Below, piece after piece: positions 36,652 to 44,973 of a DNA stretch of 64,000 nt; within the stretch, counting starts at the first letter, position 1, and the number at the start of each line of letters is the position of its first letter. The notes beneath the pieces were generated by a model. That model was not told the DNA's origin. It saw nothing but the letters and a program-made list of their open reading frames with translations, and did not search any database. The stretch is taken from positions 62,001 to 126,000 of the forward strand of contig NZ_JAFKLZ010000002.1 in the NCBI RefSeq assembly GCF_017304615.1, written 5' to 3'. Source of the stretch: Sphingomonas sp. GTDB lineage: Bacteria > Pseudomonadota > Alphaproteobacteria > Sphingomonadales > Sphingomonadaceae. A program made the translations under genes and the position numbers.

Positions 36652-38187
36652 ATGAGCGCGTTTGGGCGCCGTAGTGGAACGGGCGCGGGACCGGCCGGAC
36701 GGCCGGCGTTCGGCGTCGCCAAGCCGATGCAGGGCGGCTCGCCCGCGCGGTCCGAACCCGACGTTGCCGAACAGTTTCCGCCGCTTCCCGTCGATCAGAG
36801 CAGCACCCCCGCACCCGACTCCAATTCGCAGGGCGGCATGCCGGGCGGCGCCATGGACGCGATGCAGCGCCTCGCCGATCGCCAGAACGCCAGCGCCGAT
36901 TCGGGCAGCTCACGCGCCGAAGGCTTCGAAGCGTCGGTCCACAAGATCAAGGAACAGGTGTTGCCGCGCCTGCTCGAACGCGTTGATCCGGAAGCCGCCG
37001 CCACGCTCAACAAGGACGAGCTGGCCGAGGAATTCCGCCCGATCATCGGCGAAGTGCTGGCCGAACTGAAGCTGACGCTCAACCGCCGCGAACAGTTCGC
37101 GCTGGAAAAGGTGCTGGTGGATGAGCTGCTCGGCCTCGGCCCGCTCGAGGAACTGCTCTCCGATCCGAACATCTCCGACATCATGGTCAACGGTCCCGAC
37201 CAGACCTTCGTCGAACGCAAGGGTCAGCTCGAACTCGCCCAGATCCAGTTCCGCGACGAGGAGCATCTGTTCCAGATCGCGCAGCGCATCTGCAACTCGG
37301 TCGGTCGGCGCGTCGACCAGACGACGCCGCTGGCCGACGCCCGCCTGAAGGACGGCTCCCGCGTCAACGTGATCGTCCCGCCGCTGTCGCTGCGTGGCAC
37401 CGCGATCTCGATTCGTAAGTTTTCCGACAAGCCGATCACGCTCGACATGATGGCCGGATTCGGATCGATGAGCACTAAGATGGCGACCGCACTGAAAATC
37501 GCGGGCGCGTGCCGATTCAACATCGTCATTTCGGGCGGTACCGGCTCGGGCAAGACGACGATGCTCAACGCCCTGTCGAAGATGATCGACCCGGGCGAGC
37601 GCGTGCTGACGATCGAGGACGCGGCCGAACTTCGCCTGCAGCAGCCGCACTGGCTGCCGCTCGAAACGCGCCCCGCCAACCTCGAAGGTCAGGGCGAAAT
37701 CACCATCCGCGACCTCGTCAAGAACGCGCTGCGTATGCGCCCGGACCGTATCATCCTCGGCGAAATTCGCGGGAGCGAGTGTTTCGACCTGCTCGCCGCG
37801 ATGAATACCGGTCACGACGGCTCGATGTGTACGCTCCACTCCAACAGCCCGCGCGAATGCCTCGGTCGTATGGAGAACATGGTGTTGATGGGCGATATCA
37901 AGATTCCGAAGGAAGCCATTTCGCGCCAGATCGCCGACTCGGTCGACATGATCGTCCAGGTCAAGCGCCTGCGCGACGGCTCGCGTCGCGTCACCAACAT
38001 CACCGAGGTAATCGGTATGGAAGGTCCCGTCATCGTGACGCAGGAGCTGTTCAAGTTCGAATATCTCGACGAGAGCGCGGACGGCAAGATCGTCGGTGAA
38101 TATCGCGCGATGGGCCTGCGCCCCTACACGCTAGAGAAAGCGCGCCAGTTCGGGTTCGATCAGGCGTTTCTTGAGGCCTGTCTTTAA
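36652..38187 (+). CDS. cpaF: CpaF-type pilus assembly ATPase
   Basis: A 511-residue secretion ATPase that powers assembly of Flp/Tad pili. A disordered, Pro/Gly/Ser-rich N-terminus (about 1-90) precedes the helical domain and the ATPase core: Walker A GGTGSGKT (295-302), an Asp box VLTIEDAAELRL, LVKNALRMRPDRIILGEIRG and the His box TGHDGSMCTLHSNSPREC. The N-terminal tail is longer than in Caulobacter. The other tad genes are not in the window, so cpaF stands alone here, which is common in sphingomonads. Promoter not evident in the 102-bp gap. Confidence 0.93.
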   Translation: MSAFGRRSGTGAGPAGRPAFGVAKPMQGGSPARSEPDVAEQFPPLPVDQSSTPAPDSNSQGGMPGGAMDAMQRLADRQNASADSGSSRAEGFEASVHKIKEQVLPRLLERVDPEAAATLNKDELAEEFRPIIGEVLAELKLTLNRREQFALEKVLVDELLGLGPLEELLSDPNISDIMVNGPDQTFVERKGQLELAQIQFRDEEHLFQIAQRICNSVGRRVDQTTPLADARLKDGSRVNVIVPPLSLRGTAISIRKFSDKPITLDMMAGFGSMSTKMATALKIAGACRFNIVISGGTGSGKTTMLNALSKMIDPGERVLTIEDAAELRLQQPHWLPLETRPANLEGQGEITIRDLVKNALRMRPDRIILGEIRGSECFDLLAAMNTGHDGSMCTLHSNSPRECLGRMENMVLMGDIKIPKEAISRQIADSVDMIVQVKRLRDGSRRVTNITEVIGMEGPVIVTQELFKFEYLDESADGKIVGEYRAMGLRPYTLEKARQFGFDQAFLEACL

Positions 38188-38220
38188 CTGCACGCGGCAA
38201 ACTGAAATCCGATGGACTGT

Positions 38221-38288
38221 GCTCCGGCGCAGGCCGGAGCCTAGGCAACCGTACCTCTGCCGACCGAGGCTCCGGCCTGCGCCGGAGC
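38221..38288. repeat. 22-bp perfect inverted repeat (REP-like element)
   Basis: Two 22-bp arms at 38221-38242 and 38267-38288 are exact reverse complements, 24 bp apart. Each arm is itself a small palindrome: GCTCCGGC, a four-base centre, GCCGGAGC. The unit is 34 bp behind the cpaF stop. It may also act as a transcription or RNA-stability barrier. A decayed relative lies at 39611. Confidence 0.8.
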
Positions 38289-38405
38289 GCGGGTTTGTTT
38301 CGATCAAGCTTAACGGAATCGACGCTTTGCCGCGGCGCGATGCGTTAACGATCAATCAGGGTTAACGGCGTTTTTACTTTTGCGCAGGCCGCGTAAGCCT
38401 GTGCG

Positions 38406-39602
38406 ATGCACCGCTGGCTGCTCCCGCTTGCGATCCTGTTGCCCGCCCCGTTGGCAGCGGCGATGACGCCCGGGCTGCCCGCGCCGATGGCAGACCACAG
38501 CGTCCTGGCGCCCGATGCCGAGGCACAGTGGGTGCCGTTCGACCTAACTCCCGGCAACCAGATCCGTTTCCGCATGACGATCGACGGTCGCGCGGCGAAC
38601 GCGTTGCTCGATACCGGGTTCAACCAGACCGTGATCTCGCGCCGCTGGGCAAACGCCGCACGCTTGAGCATCGCCCCCCGTGGTACCGCGACCGCTATCG
38701 GCGGGGCGGTCGCGATGGGCGCGGTCGATGGCCGGACGCTCACGATCGGAGGACTGACAAAGACCGGCGGGTGGCTCGGCGTGCTCGATTTGCCCGACAG
38801 CGCGACCGGCGGCAGCGACGCGATCGACGCGGTGATCGGCGGAGACCTGTTGCGGCACTACGCGCTGGACATCGACTTCGCGCAGCGCCGCTTCCGCCTG
38901 TTGCCCAGCGGACGGTTGCCGTTCGCCGGGCAAAGCGCGCCGCTGTCGATCGCCGAGCGTACCGGCCTCTATATCAGCGAGACGCGGATCGACGGCGCGC
39001 GGCTGCGCCCGATGATCGTCGATACTGGCGACGGCGCGACACTCGCGGTCTCGGCGGAGGCTTGGGCAGCGATCGGTGCGCGGCGCACCCCCACGACGAC
39101 CACCGTATCCTACAGCGTCGCCGGTCCGGTCCAGTCCGACTTCACCGTGCTGCCCGAAATCGCCGTGGGCGACGCGACGCTCCGCCAGGCCGAAACCACG
39201 ATCGAGGCGAACGGCGGCTTCTCCGCGCGGATGGGCGCGTCGGGGCGAATCGGCGCGGGCTTCCTCCAGCGCTTTCGCGTACTGCTCGATCCGCTAGCCG
39301 GACGGATGGTGCTGGCCGCAAATGCCGACACCGATCGTGCGCCCTTGCGCTCGACCAGCGGGCTGTTGGTCCGTACCGAACAGGACCGCCTGCGCGTGCT
39401 GCACGTCATGCGCGGCAGCCCGGCGGCCGCTGGCGGCTGGCAGCCTGGCGAAGAGATTTGCGGTATCGACGGCATTTCCGTCTCGGCCGGCTATCGCTCC
39501 GATCCCATAGCGATGTGGCCGGCCGGGAACCCGGGGCGCGTGGTGCGCTTGCGGCTTTGTGGCGGGTCGACCAGGGCGCTGACGCTGGCGCGGTTTTATT
39601 AG
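38406..39602 (+). CDS. exported retroviral-type aspartyl protease with PDZ domain
   Basis: A 398-residue protein with a signal peptide (LLPLAILLPAPLAAA). Two retropepsin-like repeats follow, each with a DTG motif: LLDTGFN at 68-73 and IVDTGDG at 204-210, as in a single-chain aspartic protease made of two halves. The C-terminal part (about 315-398) looks like a PDZ domain, with VLHVMRGSPAAAGGWQPGEEI. The substrate is unknown; a periplasmic or outer-membrane place is likely. Both flanks carry copies of the GC-rich palindromic repeat. Three TTAACG motifs lie just upstream (38310, 38345, 38362). Confidence 0.8.
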   Translation: MHRWLLPLAILLPAPLAAAMTPGLPAPMADHSVLAPDAEAQWVPFDLTPGNQIRFRMTIDGRAANALLDTGFNQTVISRRWANAARLSIAPRGTATAIGGAVAMGAVDGRTLTIGGLTKTGGWLGVLDLPDSATGGSDAIDAVIGGDLLRHYALDIDFAQRRFRLLPSGRLPFAGQSAPLSIAERTGLYISETRIDGARLRPMIVDTGDGATLAVSAEAWAAIGARRTPTTTTVSYSVAGPVQSDFTVLPEIAVGDATLRQAETTIEANGGFSARMGASGRIGAGFLQRFRVLLDPLAGRMVLAANADTDRAPLRSTSGLLVRTEQDRLRVLHVMRGSPAAAGGWQPGEEICGIDGISVSAGYRSDPIAMWPAGNPGRVVRLRLCGGSTRALTLARFY

Positions 39603-39610
39603 CACCCCGT

Positions 39611-39675
39611 GCTCCGGCGAAGGCCGGAGCGTAGGCGATCGAAGCGTGACGCTACCAACACTCCGGCCTTCGCCG
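39611..39675. repeat. decayed copy of the palindromic repeat
   Basis: GCTCCGGCGAAGGCCGGAGC at 39611-39630 and its partial complement CTCCGGCCTTCGCCG at 39661-39675. It has the same GCTCCGGC-(4)-GCCGGAGC core as the element at 38221. The right arm has lost several bases. It sits between the protease and the small membrane protein gene, so the protease gene is bracketed by two copies. Confidence 0.7.
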
Positions 39676-39690
39676 TAGAACGCTGATGGC

Positions 39691-39888
39691 TTAGAGATTC
39701 ATCGCAAAGCTGAACGCGACGATCGCGGCGATCAGCGCGAAGACCTGAACCGATCGCCAGTCGAACCATGCCACGCGGTCGAGGTCGTCGCGCCGGCGGT
39801 GCCGCCAGTCGGCAATCGCCGCGAGCAATGCGACGCCGAGCGCAATCCCGACCGCCACCTCGGCGATCTGCTTGCCCGTCAGGTCCAT
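39691..39888 (-). CDS. small membrane protein next to phaR
   Basis: A 65-residue protein with two hydrophobic segments (EVAVGIALGVALLAAI and SVQVFALIAAIVAFSFAM) joined by a basic loop (DWRHRRRDDLDR). Family not recognised. It starts four bases after the phaR stop on the same strand, so it is probably translated with phaR. It might sense or respond to PHA-related membrane changes, but nothing shows that. Confidence 0.6.
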   Translation of the reverse strand: MDLTGKQIAEVAVGIALGVALLAAIADWRHRRRDDLDRVAWFDWRSVQVFALIAAIVAFSFAMNL

Positions 39889-39892
39889 GGCC

Positions 39893-40438
39893 TCAGTGGC
39901 CGAGCTTCTCGATCTTTTCCTGCAACCGCGCGAGTTCGGCCTTCAGCGACGCGACGTCCTCACCCTGGCCCGCAGCGGGCTCGGCGGGCTTCGCGCCGGG
40001 CTTGAACGCCTGGGTGGCCGCCTCGAACATCTGCATGTTGCGCTTGGCGATCTCCGCGAAGGGCGAGTTGGCGAAGGCGCCCTCGACCGCAGACTTGAAC
40101 TGTTCCTGGTTGCGGCGGAAGCTGTCCATCGACGCCTCCAGATAGCCCGGCACCATCGCTTGCATCGAATCGCCGTACATGGCGATCAATTGGCGGAGGA
40201 AATTGACCGGCAGCATGGTTTGGCCGCGCTGCTCCTCCTCCATGATGATCTGGGTTAGCACGTTGTGCGTGATGTCTTCGTCGGTCTTGGCGTCGAGCAC
40301 CTTGAAGTCGCGCCCCTCGCGAGTCATCGCGGCAAGGTGATCGAGCGTGATGTACGATGAACTCTCGGTATTATAGAGCCGCCGGTTCGCATATTTCTTG
40401 ATGATCACCGGACCGTCGCCGGTGGCTTTCTTGGTCAT
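39893..40438 (-). CDS. phaR: polyhydroxyalkanoate synthesis repressor PhaR
   Basis: A 181-residue regulator. The N-terminal PHB/PHA accumulation domain (VIIKKYANRRLYNTESSSYITL, about 11-65) binds both DNA and PHA granules, and a second region (MLPVNFLRQLIAMYGDSMQA) completes the conserved part; the C-terminus is helical (AELARLQEKIEKLG). It represses phasin and other PHA genes until polymer appears. It is divergent from the thiolase gene, and the 188-bp gap holds TGC-rich inverted repeats. AAGGG precedes the ATG at 40438. Confidence 0.92.
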   Translation of the reverse strand: MTKKATGDGPVIIKKYANRRLYNTESSSYITLDHLAAMTREGRDFKVLDAKTDEDITHNVLTQIIMEEEQRGQTMLPVNFLRQLIAMYGDSMQAMVPGYLEASMDSFRRNQEQFKSAVEGAFANSPFAEIAKRNMQMFEAATQAFKPGAKPAEPAAGQGEDVASLKAELARLQEKIEKLGH

Positions 40439-40489
40439 GATGGCGCCCTTGTCCCAAAAACGTTTGCGTGACGCTACGCGGTCGCGTGA

Positions 40490-40535
40490 TGCACTGCAAC
40501 ACAAGGGCTTCGTGCTGCGCAAAATAATCGCAGCA
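40490..40535. promoter_or_regulatory. candidate PhaR operator
   Basis: TGCACTGCA at 40490-40498 and a perfect 7-bp inverted repeat TGCTGCG-(9)-CGCAGCA at 40513-40535 lie between divergent phaR and the thiolase gene. PhaR proteins are known to bind TGC-rich palindromes, and the regulator controls itself. The link to this site is inferred. Confidence 0.4.
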
Positions 40536-40626
40536 TTGGTGCAGGAAAAACACGATTGTGCGGTGCGCTGGCGATCCATGCGGCGGCGCGCTATGAGCGC
40601 CGCGAAATCGTATCAGGAGTCGCCCC

Positions 40627-41802
40627 ATGTCCGACATCGTCATCACCGCCGCCAAGCGCACCCCGGTGGGCAGCTTCATGGGCGCGTTCGCCGCGACCCC
40701 CGCGCACGAACTCGGACGCGTCGCGATCGAGGCCGCACTGGCGCAGGCGGGTGTATCGGGTGAGGACGTTTCGGAAGTCATTCTTGGCCAGGTGCTGACC
40801 GCCGCCCAAGGCCAGAATCCCGCGCGCCAGGCGTCGATGGCGGCCGGCGTGCCGAAGGAAGTTCCCGCCTGGGGCGTCAACCAGGTGTGCGGTTCGGGTC
40901 TCCGCGCGGTCGCGCTGGCGGCGCAGGCCGTGGCGAACGGCGACGCCACCATCGTGGTCGCCGGCGGGCAGGAAAGCATGTCGCTCAGCCCGCACGCCCA
41001 GAACCTGCGCGGCGGGCAGAAAATGGGGTCGCTCGAATTCATCGACACGATGATCAAGGACGGCTTGTGGGACGCCTTCAACGGTTATCACATGGGCATA
41101 ACTGCGGAGAATGTCGCCGAACAATGCCAAGTGTCGCGCGAGGATCAGGATACGTTCGCGACGCGCTCGCAGAACCTGGCCGAAAAGGCGCGCGCTGCGG
41201 GCCGCTTCGTCGATGAGATCGCCGCCGTGACGGTAAAAGGCCGCAAGGGCGACACCGTCGTCGATCAGGACGAGTACATCCGCGCCGGTGCGACGATCGA
41301 GGCGGCGACCGGATTGCGTCCCGCCTTCAAGAAGGACGGCAGCGTGACCGCGGGCAATGCCAGCGGGCTCAATGACGGCGCGGCGGCGCTGGTCGTGATG
41401 ACTCGCGACGAAGCCGAACGGCGCGGCAGTCCGGTCCTTGCGCGGATCGCGAGCTGGGCGTCGGCGGGCGTCGATCCCGCCGTCATGGGTCTCGGCCCGG
41501 TCCCGGCGTCGAAGAAGGCACTGGAAAAGGCCGGCTGGACTGTCGCCGACCTCGACCTGATCGAGGCCAATGAGGCTTTCGCGGCTCAGGCGCTGGCGGT
41601 CGGGCGCAACCTCGGACTCGATCCCGACAAGGTCAACGTCAATGGCGGCGCGATCGCGATTGGCCACCCCATCGGCGCTAGCGGCGCGCGCATCCTGACC
41701 ACCTTGATCTACGAAATGGCGAAGCGCGACGCGAAGAAGGGCCTGGCGACTCTCTGCATCGGCGGCGGCATGGGCATCGCCATGTGCATCGAGCGCGACT
41801 GA
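40627..41802 (+). CDS. phaA: acetyl-CoA acetyltransferase (beta-ketothiolase)
   Basis: A 391-residue thiolase that condenses two acetyl-CoA to acetoacetyl-CoA, the first step of PHB synthesis, or runs in the reverse direction. The catalytic residues are in place: C88 in [12 protein letters not shown]347 in [10 protein letters not shown] and C377 in [16 protein letters not shown] precedes the ATG. It diverges from phaR, which suggests control by PHA status, though it could also serve general ketone-body or amino-acid metabolism. The stop is two bases from the converging alanine racemase stop. Confidence 0.93.
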   Translation: MSDIVITAAKRTPVGSFMGAFAATPAHELGRVAIEAALAQAGVSGEDVSEVILGQVLTAAQGQNPARQASMAAGVPKEVPAWGVNQVCGSGLRAVALAAQAVANGDATIVVAGGQESMSLSPHAQNLRGGQKMGSLEFIDTMIKDGLWDAFNGYHMGITAENVAEQCQVSREDQDTFATRSQNLAEKARAAGRFVDEIAAVTVKGRKGDTVVDQDEYIRAGATIEAATGLRPAFKKDGSVTAGNASGLNDGAAALVVMTRDEAERRGSPVLARIASWASAGVDPAVMGLGPVPASKKALEKAGWTVADLDLIEANEAFAAQALAVGRNLGLDPDKVNVNGGAIAIGHPIGASGARILTTLIYEMAKRDAKKGLATLCIGGGMGIAMCIERD

Positions 41803-41803
41803 G

Positions 41804-42826
41804 CTAGGTCCGATCGAACCGGCCGCCGAGGCCGGTCAGCAGTTCGTATTGCGACATGCCCGACGCTGCGGCGGCGCGTGGCAGGTCGTAGTCGATGTCG
41901 AGCCAGTCTCCCTCCGCGATGGCGCGACCCGTCACGTCGATCGCCGTGAGATCCATCGATACGCGGCCGACAACGGGCAATGCCTCGCCATCGTGAAACG
42001 CCTGGCCGCGCCCCGAAAAGCCGCGCCAATAGCCGTCCGCATAGCCGATATTCAGGATCGCGACATCGGTATCGGCGGGTGCGGTCCAGGTGGCATTGTA
42101 CCCCACCGTTTCCCCCGCCGGCACGTGGCGGCGCTGCAGCACTTGCGCTTGCGGGAACGCGACCTGCGCGATGATGCCCGCCAGTTCGGGCCGGGGCGTG
42201 CCGCCGTATAGCGCCAGGCCCGGCCGGGTCAGGTCGAAGGGGTAGTCCGCGCCGAGCGCGATGCCGGCGGAATTGGCGAGGCTGAGCCGGCTCGCGGCGA
42301 CACCCTCGGCCATCGCGACGAACCGCCCGCGCTGATCGCTGTTCTTGGGCGAATCCTCGTCGGCCGAGGCGAGGTGGCTCATCAGCACGTCGATCGTCAG
42401 GCCATCGAGCACCCCGGACGCGAGATCGCCCTCACCGAGCCCAAGCCGATTCATCCCCGTGTCGAGCATCACATGGCAGGCCCCGCCGCCAGCGGCCTTC
42501 CAGCGGGCGACCTGCATCGCGGTGTTGAGTACCGGCGTGGCGGCACCCGACAGCGCGACGTCCAGATCCTCGTCGCGAACGCCATGGAGCACGGCCAGTC
42601 CGGGCAGACCGAGCGGCGCCAGCGCCACCGCCTCCGTCCAGGTCGCGACGAAGAAATCCCGGCACCCCGCCGCCGCCAGCGCCGCCGCTGCCCATGCCGC
42701 GCCGAGACCGTAGCCGTCCGCCTTGATCGCCGCACCGCAAGCCGCGCGACCGCTCATCCGCGCCAGTGCGCGCCAGTTGGCGACCAGAGCGTCGGCGTCG
42801 CGGCGCAAGCGGAGGGGGGCGTTCAT
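41804..42826 (-). CDS. alr: alanine racemase
   Basis: A PLP enzyme interconverting L- and D-alanine for peptidoglycan. The 340-residue protein has the PLP lysine K35 in AIKADGYG and the second catalytic tyrosine in GETVGYNATW near residue 240, and ends with a TIDV-type C-terminal domain (VGRVSMDLTAIDV). It is a little shorter than the about 360-residue typical enzyme. It is probably cotranscribed with the symporter upstream, which ends 34 bp before it. Confidence 0.92.
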   Translation of the reverse strand: MNAPLRLRRDADALVANWRALARMSGRAACGAAIKADGYGLGAAWAAAALAAAGCRDFFVATWTEAVALAPLGLPGLAVLHGVRDEDLDVALSGAATPVLNTAMQVARWKAAGGGACHVMLDTGMNRLGLGEGDLASGVLDGLTIDVLMSHLASADEDSPKNSDQRGRFVAMAEGVAASRLSLANSAGIALGADYPFDLTRPGLALYGGTPRPELAGIIAQVAFPQAQVLQRRHVPAGETVGYNATWTAPADTDVAILNIGYADGYWRGFSGRGQAFHDGEALPVVGRVSMDLTAIDVTGRAIAEGDWLDIDYDLPRAAAASGMSQYELLTGLGGRFDRT

Positions 42827-42859
42827 CGCGCGGTGCCTAGCGGTGCCGGCCCGCCAAGG

Positions 42860-44464
42860 CTAGGCGTACGGCTTCGTCGTCTTCCAGCTCAGCCCCCACA
42901 ACGCCACGATCAGCGCCATCAGCACAACGAACCACGTGTACCACAGACCGGCATAGGGATCGCCGGTCTTGGCGACGATCAACTGGCTGATCAGCGGCAG
43001 GAACCCACCGAAATAACCCGTCCCGATGTGATAGGGCACCGACATCGAGCTGTACCGGATGCGCGGGGGGAACATTTCCGTCAGCAACGCGGCGACCGGA
43101 CCGTAGGTCGCGCCCGCCAGCGCGCTCATCACCAGCATCGCGATCAGGATCGCGACCACACCCCACGCCGTCGGCCGCACCTTGTCGAGGTTATAGCCCG
43201 CCGCCGTGAGCGCGGCATCGAGTCCAGCGGGGCTGGTGTCGGGCACCGCTTCGCCCCCGATCAGCACGACCACAGCGGGCGTGGTCCCCTTGGTATAGGC
43301 GACGCCCTTCTTGGAGAAATAATCGAGCAGGACCGCGCATTCATTCTCCTGTTTCTTCGACAGGATCATGTTGGTCAGGCTGTAGTCGCAGTTCGGCCCG
43401 CTGACGATCACCGGCGCGCGCTTGTTGGCATGGACGAGTGCCGGATTGGCCGACCCGCCGATCACCCAGAAAATCGGGAACAGCATGACCAAGGTCAGCG
43501 CATAGCCGATCACGATCGGCCCCTTTCGCCCCACACGGTCGGAAATGCGGCCGAACAGGATGAACCAGAACAGCCCGCAAAATCCGCCAAACCCGACGAT
43601 CAATTGCGCGGTGGTTTCCTCGACCCGCATCGTCGTGGTCAGGAACGACAATGTCGAGAACAACGCCGTGTACCAGATCACGGTCAGCCCCGCCGCGACC
43701 CCGAACAACGCGACGAACAACCGCTTGAGGTTGCCCGGATAGGTCAGGCTTTCGACGAACGGGTTCTTCGCGGTCTCGCCCGCTTCCTTCATCGCCTGGA
43801 AAATAGGACTTTCGGAGAGTTTGAGCCGCATCCACAGCGACACCGCGAGCAAGACCAGCGAGAACAGGAACGGGAAACGCCAGGCCCAGGCCGCCCAGGT
43901 CACGTCACTGACCACCAGCTTGGTGAGCAGCACCACCGCGAGGCTGAGGATGAAACCGCCCGCGACGCACGCCTGGATGAAGCTGGTGTAGAACCCGCTT
44001 TTCCCCGGCGGCGAATGCTCCGCGACATAGATCGCCGCTCCGCCGTACTCCCCGCCCAGCGCCAGGCCCTGCAGCACGCGCAGGAAGATGATGATGCCCG
44101 GTGCCCATAGGCCAATCTGCGTGGCGGGAGGGATCAGGCCAACGCCCGCGGTCGCGATGCCCATCAGCGTGATCGTGACGAGGAAAGTATATTTGCGCCC
44201 GAGCCGGTCGCCAAGGAACCCGAACAGCGCCGCGCCGAACGGCCGGAACCCGAACCCGACCGCGAATCCCGCCCAGACCAGCACCATGCGCACGGTCTCG
44301 TTGTCCGAAGGCACGAAGGTCTTGCCGATGATGACGGCCAGCGTTCCGTAGATGAAGAAGTCGTACCACTCGAACGGCGTACCGAGCGACGATGCCGCGA
44401 TCACCAGCCGCACGTCGGCAGGACTCGGATCGGGCCGCAACTCTTCCGGTGCCATCGTCGCCAT
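42860..44464 (-). CDS. MFS metabolite/proton symporter with a long periplasmic insertion
   Basis: A 534-residue major facilitator of the metabolite:H+ symporter family: twelve predicted segments, the GTPFEWYDFFIYGTLAVI start, DRLGRKYTF after TM2, and RISDRVGRKGP in the middle loop. The 10th-11th region has an insertion of about 95 residues (roughly 345-440) that includes GPNCDYSL, KQENECAVLLDYFSK and AVPDTSPAGLDAAL, with two cysteines that could pair outside the membrane. It is longer than the usual about 430 residues. The substrate is an organic acid or similar, unknown. GGGGGAG precedes the ATG. Confidence 0.85.
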   Translation of the reverse strand: MATMAPEELRPDPSPADVRLVIAASSLGTPFEWYDFFIYGTLAVIIGKTFVPSDNETVRMVLVWAGFAVGFGFRPFGAALFGFLGDRLGRKYTFLVTITLMGIATAGVGLIPPATQIGLWAPGIIIFLRVLQGLALGGEYGGAAIYVAEHSPPGKSGFYTSFIQACVAGGFILSLAVVLLTKLVVSDVTWAAWAWRFPFLFSLVLLAVSLWMRLKLSESPIFQAMKEAGETAKNPFVESLTYPGNLKRLFVALFGVAAGLTVIWYTALFSTLSFLTTTMRVEETTAQLIVGFGGFCGLFWFILFGRISDRVGRKGPIVIGYALTLVMLFPIFWVIGGSANPALVHANKRAPVIVSGPNCDYSLTNMILSKKQENECAVLLDYFSKKGVAYTKGTTPAVVVLIGGEAVPDTSPAGLDAALTAAGYNLDKVRPTAWGVVAILIAMLVMSALAGATYGPVAALLTEMFPPRIRYSSMSVPYHIGTGYFGGFLPLISQLIVAKTGDPYAGLWYTWFVVLMALIVALWGLSWKTTKPYA

Positions 44465-44517
44465 GCGTCACTCCCCCATTTCAGTGAAGGATTAGCGCGA
44501 AGCGCAGCCGCGGCAAG

Positions 44518-44973
44518 CTATGCGATGATCGCGACCACCTCGATCGCCTCGTCACGGCCGGGCAGCGAAACGGTTTCACCCTCCTCCGCGCCGATCAATG
44601 CGCGCGCGAGCGGAGCGGAAAAAGCGATCAGGCCGGTGGCTGGATCAGCCTCATCATCGCCGACGATTCGGATGTCGCGCGTGGCTCCGTCCATCCGGAT
44701 GCGCACGCGGCTGCCGAACGCGATTTCGTCGGTGGGTGGCGGCGGCGCGACGATCGCAGTGACGCGGCGCGTGTGCCAGTAGCGCAAGCTCCGGGCGATC
44801 TCCTCGCGGCGCGGCTCCTCGGCGGTGGCCGATTCGGCCTCGAGTGAGGCGATGCGCGCGTCGATCAGCGCGGGGCCGCCTTCGGTAACGAGGTTCGGCC
44901 CCGGCGGGATCGGCAGTTCGAAGCGCGGTTCCTTATGCTCCTCGTCCGACTCGCGGCGGAAGGCGACACTCAT
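44518..44973 (-). CDS. GreA/GreB-like transcript cleavage factor family protein
   Basis: A 151-residue protein with an N-terminal helical region (RIASLEAESATAEEPRREEIARSLRYWHTRRV) and a C-terminal FKBP-like GreA/B domain (FGSRVRIRMDG, LIAFSAPLARALIGAEEGETVSLP). The coiled coil is shorter than in true GreA, so it may be a regulator of nucleoside diphosphate kinase (Rnk) or a Gre-like RNA polymerase modulator. Its ATG overlaps the mmsB stop in ATGA, so it is the last gene of the valine-degradation operon; why it is there is not clear. Confidence 0.75.
   Translation of the reverse strand: MSVAFRRESDEEHKEPRFELPIPPGPNLVTEGGPALIDARIASLEAESATAEEPRREEIARSLRYWHTRRVTAIVAPPPPTDEIAFGSRVRIRMDGATRDIRIVGDDEADPATGLIAFSAPLARALIGAEEGETVSLPGRDEAIEVVAIIA

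Noticed and set aside
42374..44110. A 578-codon open frame antisense to alanine racemase and the symporter
   Set aside because: Composition is His/Arg/Gln-rich and low complexity, and both sense genes are well conserved.
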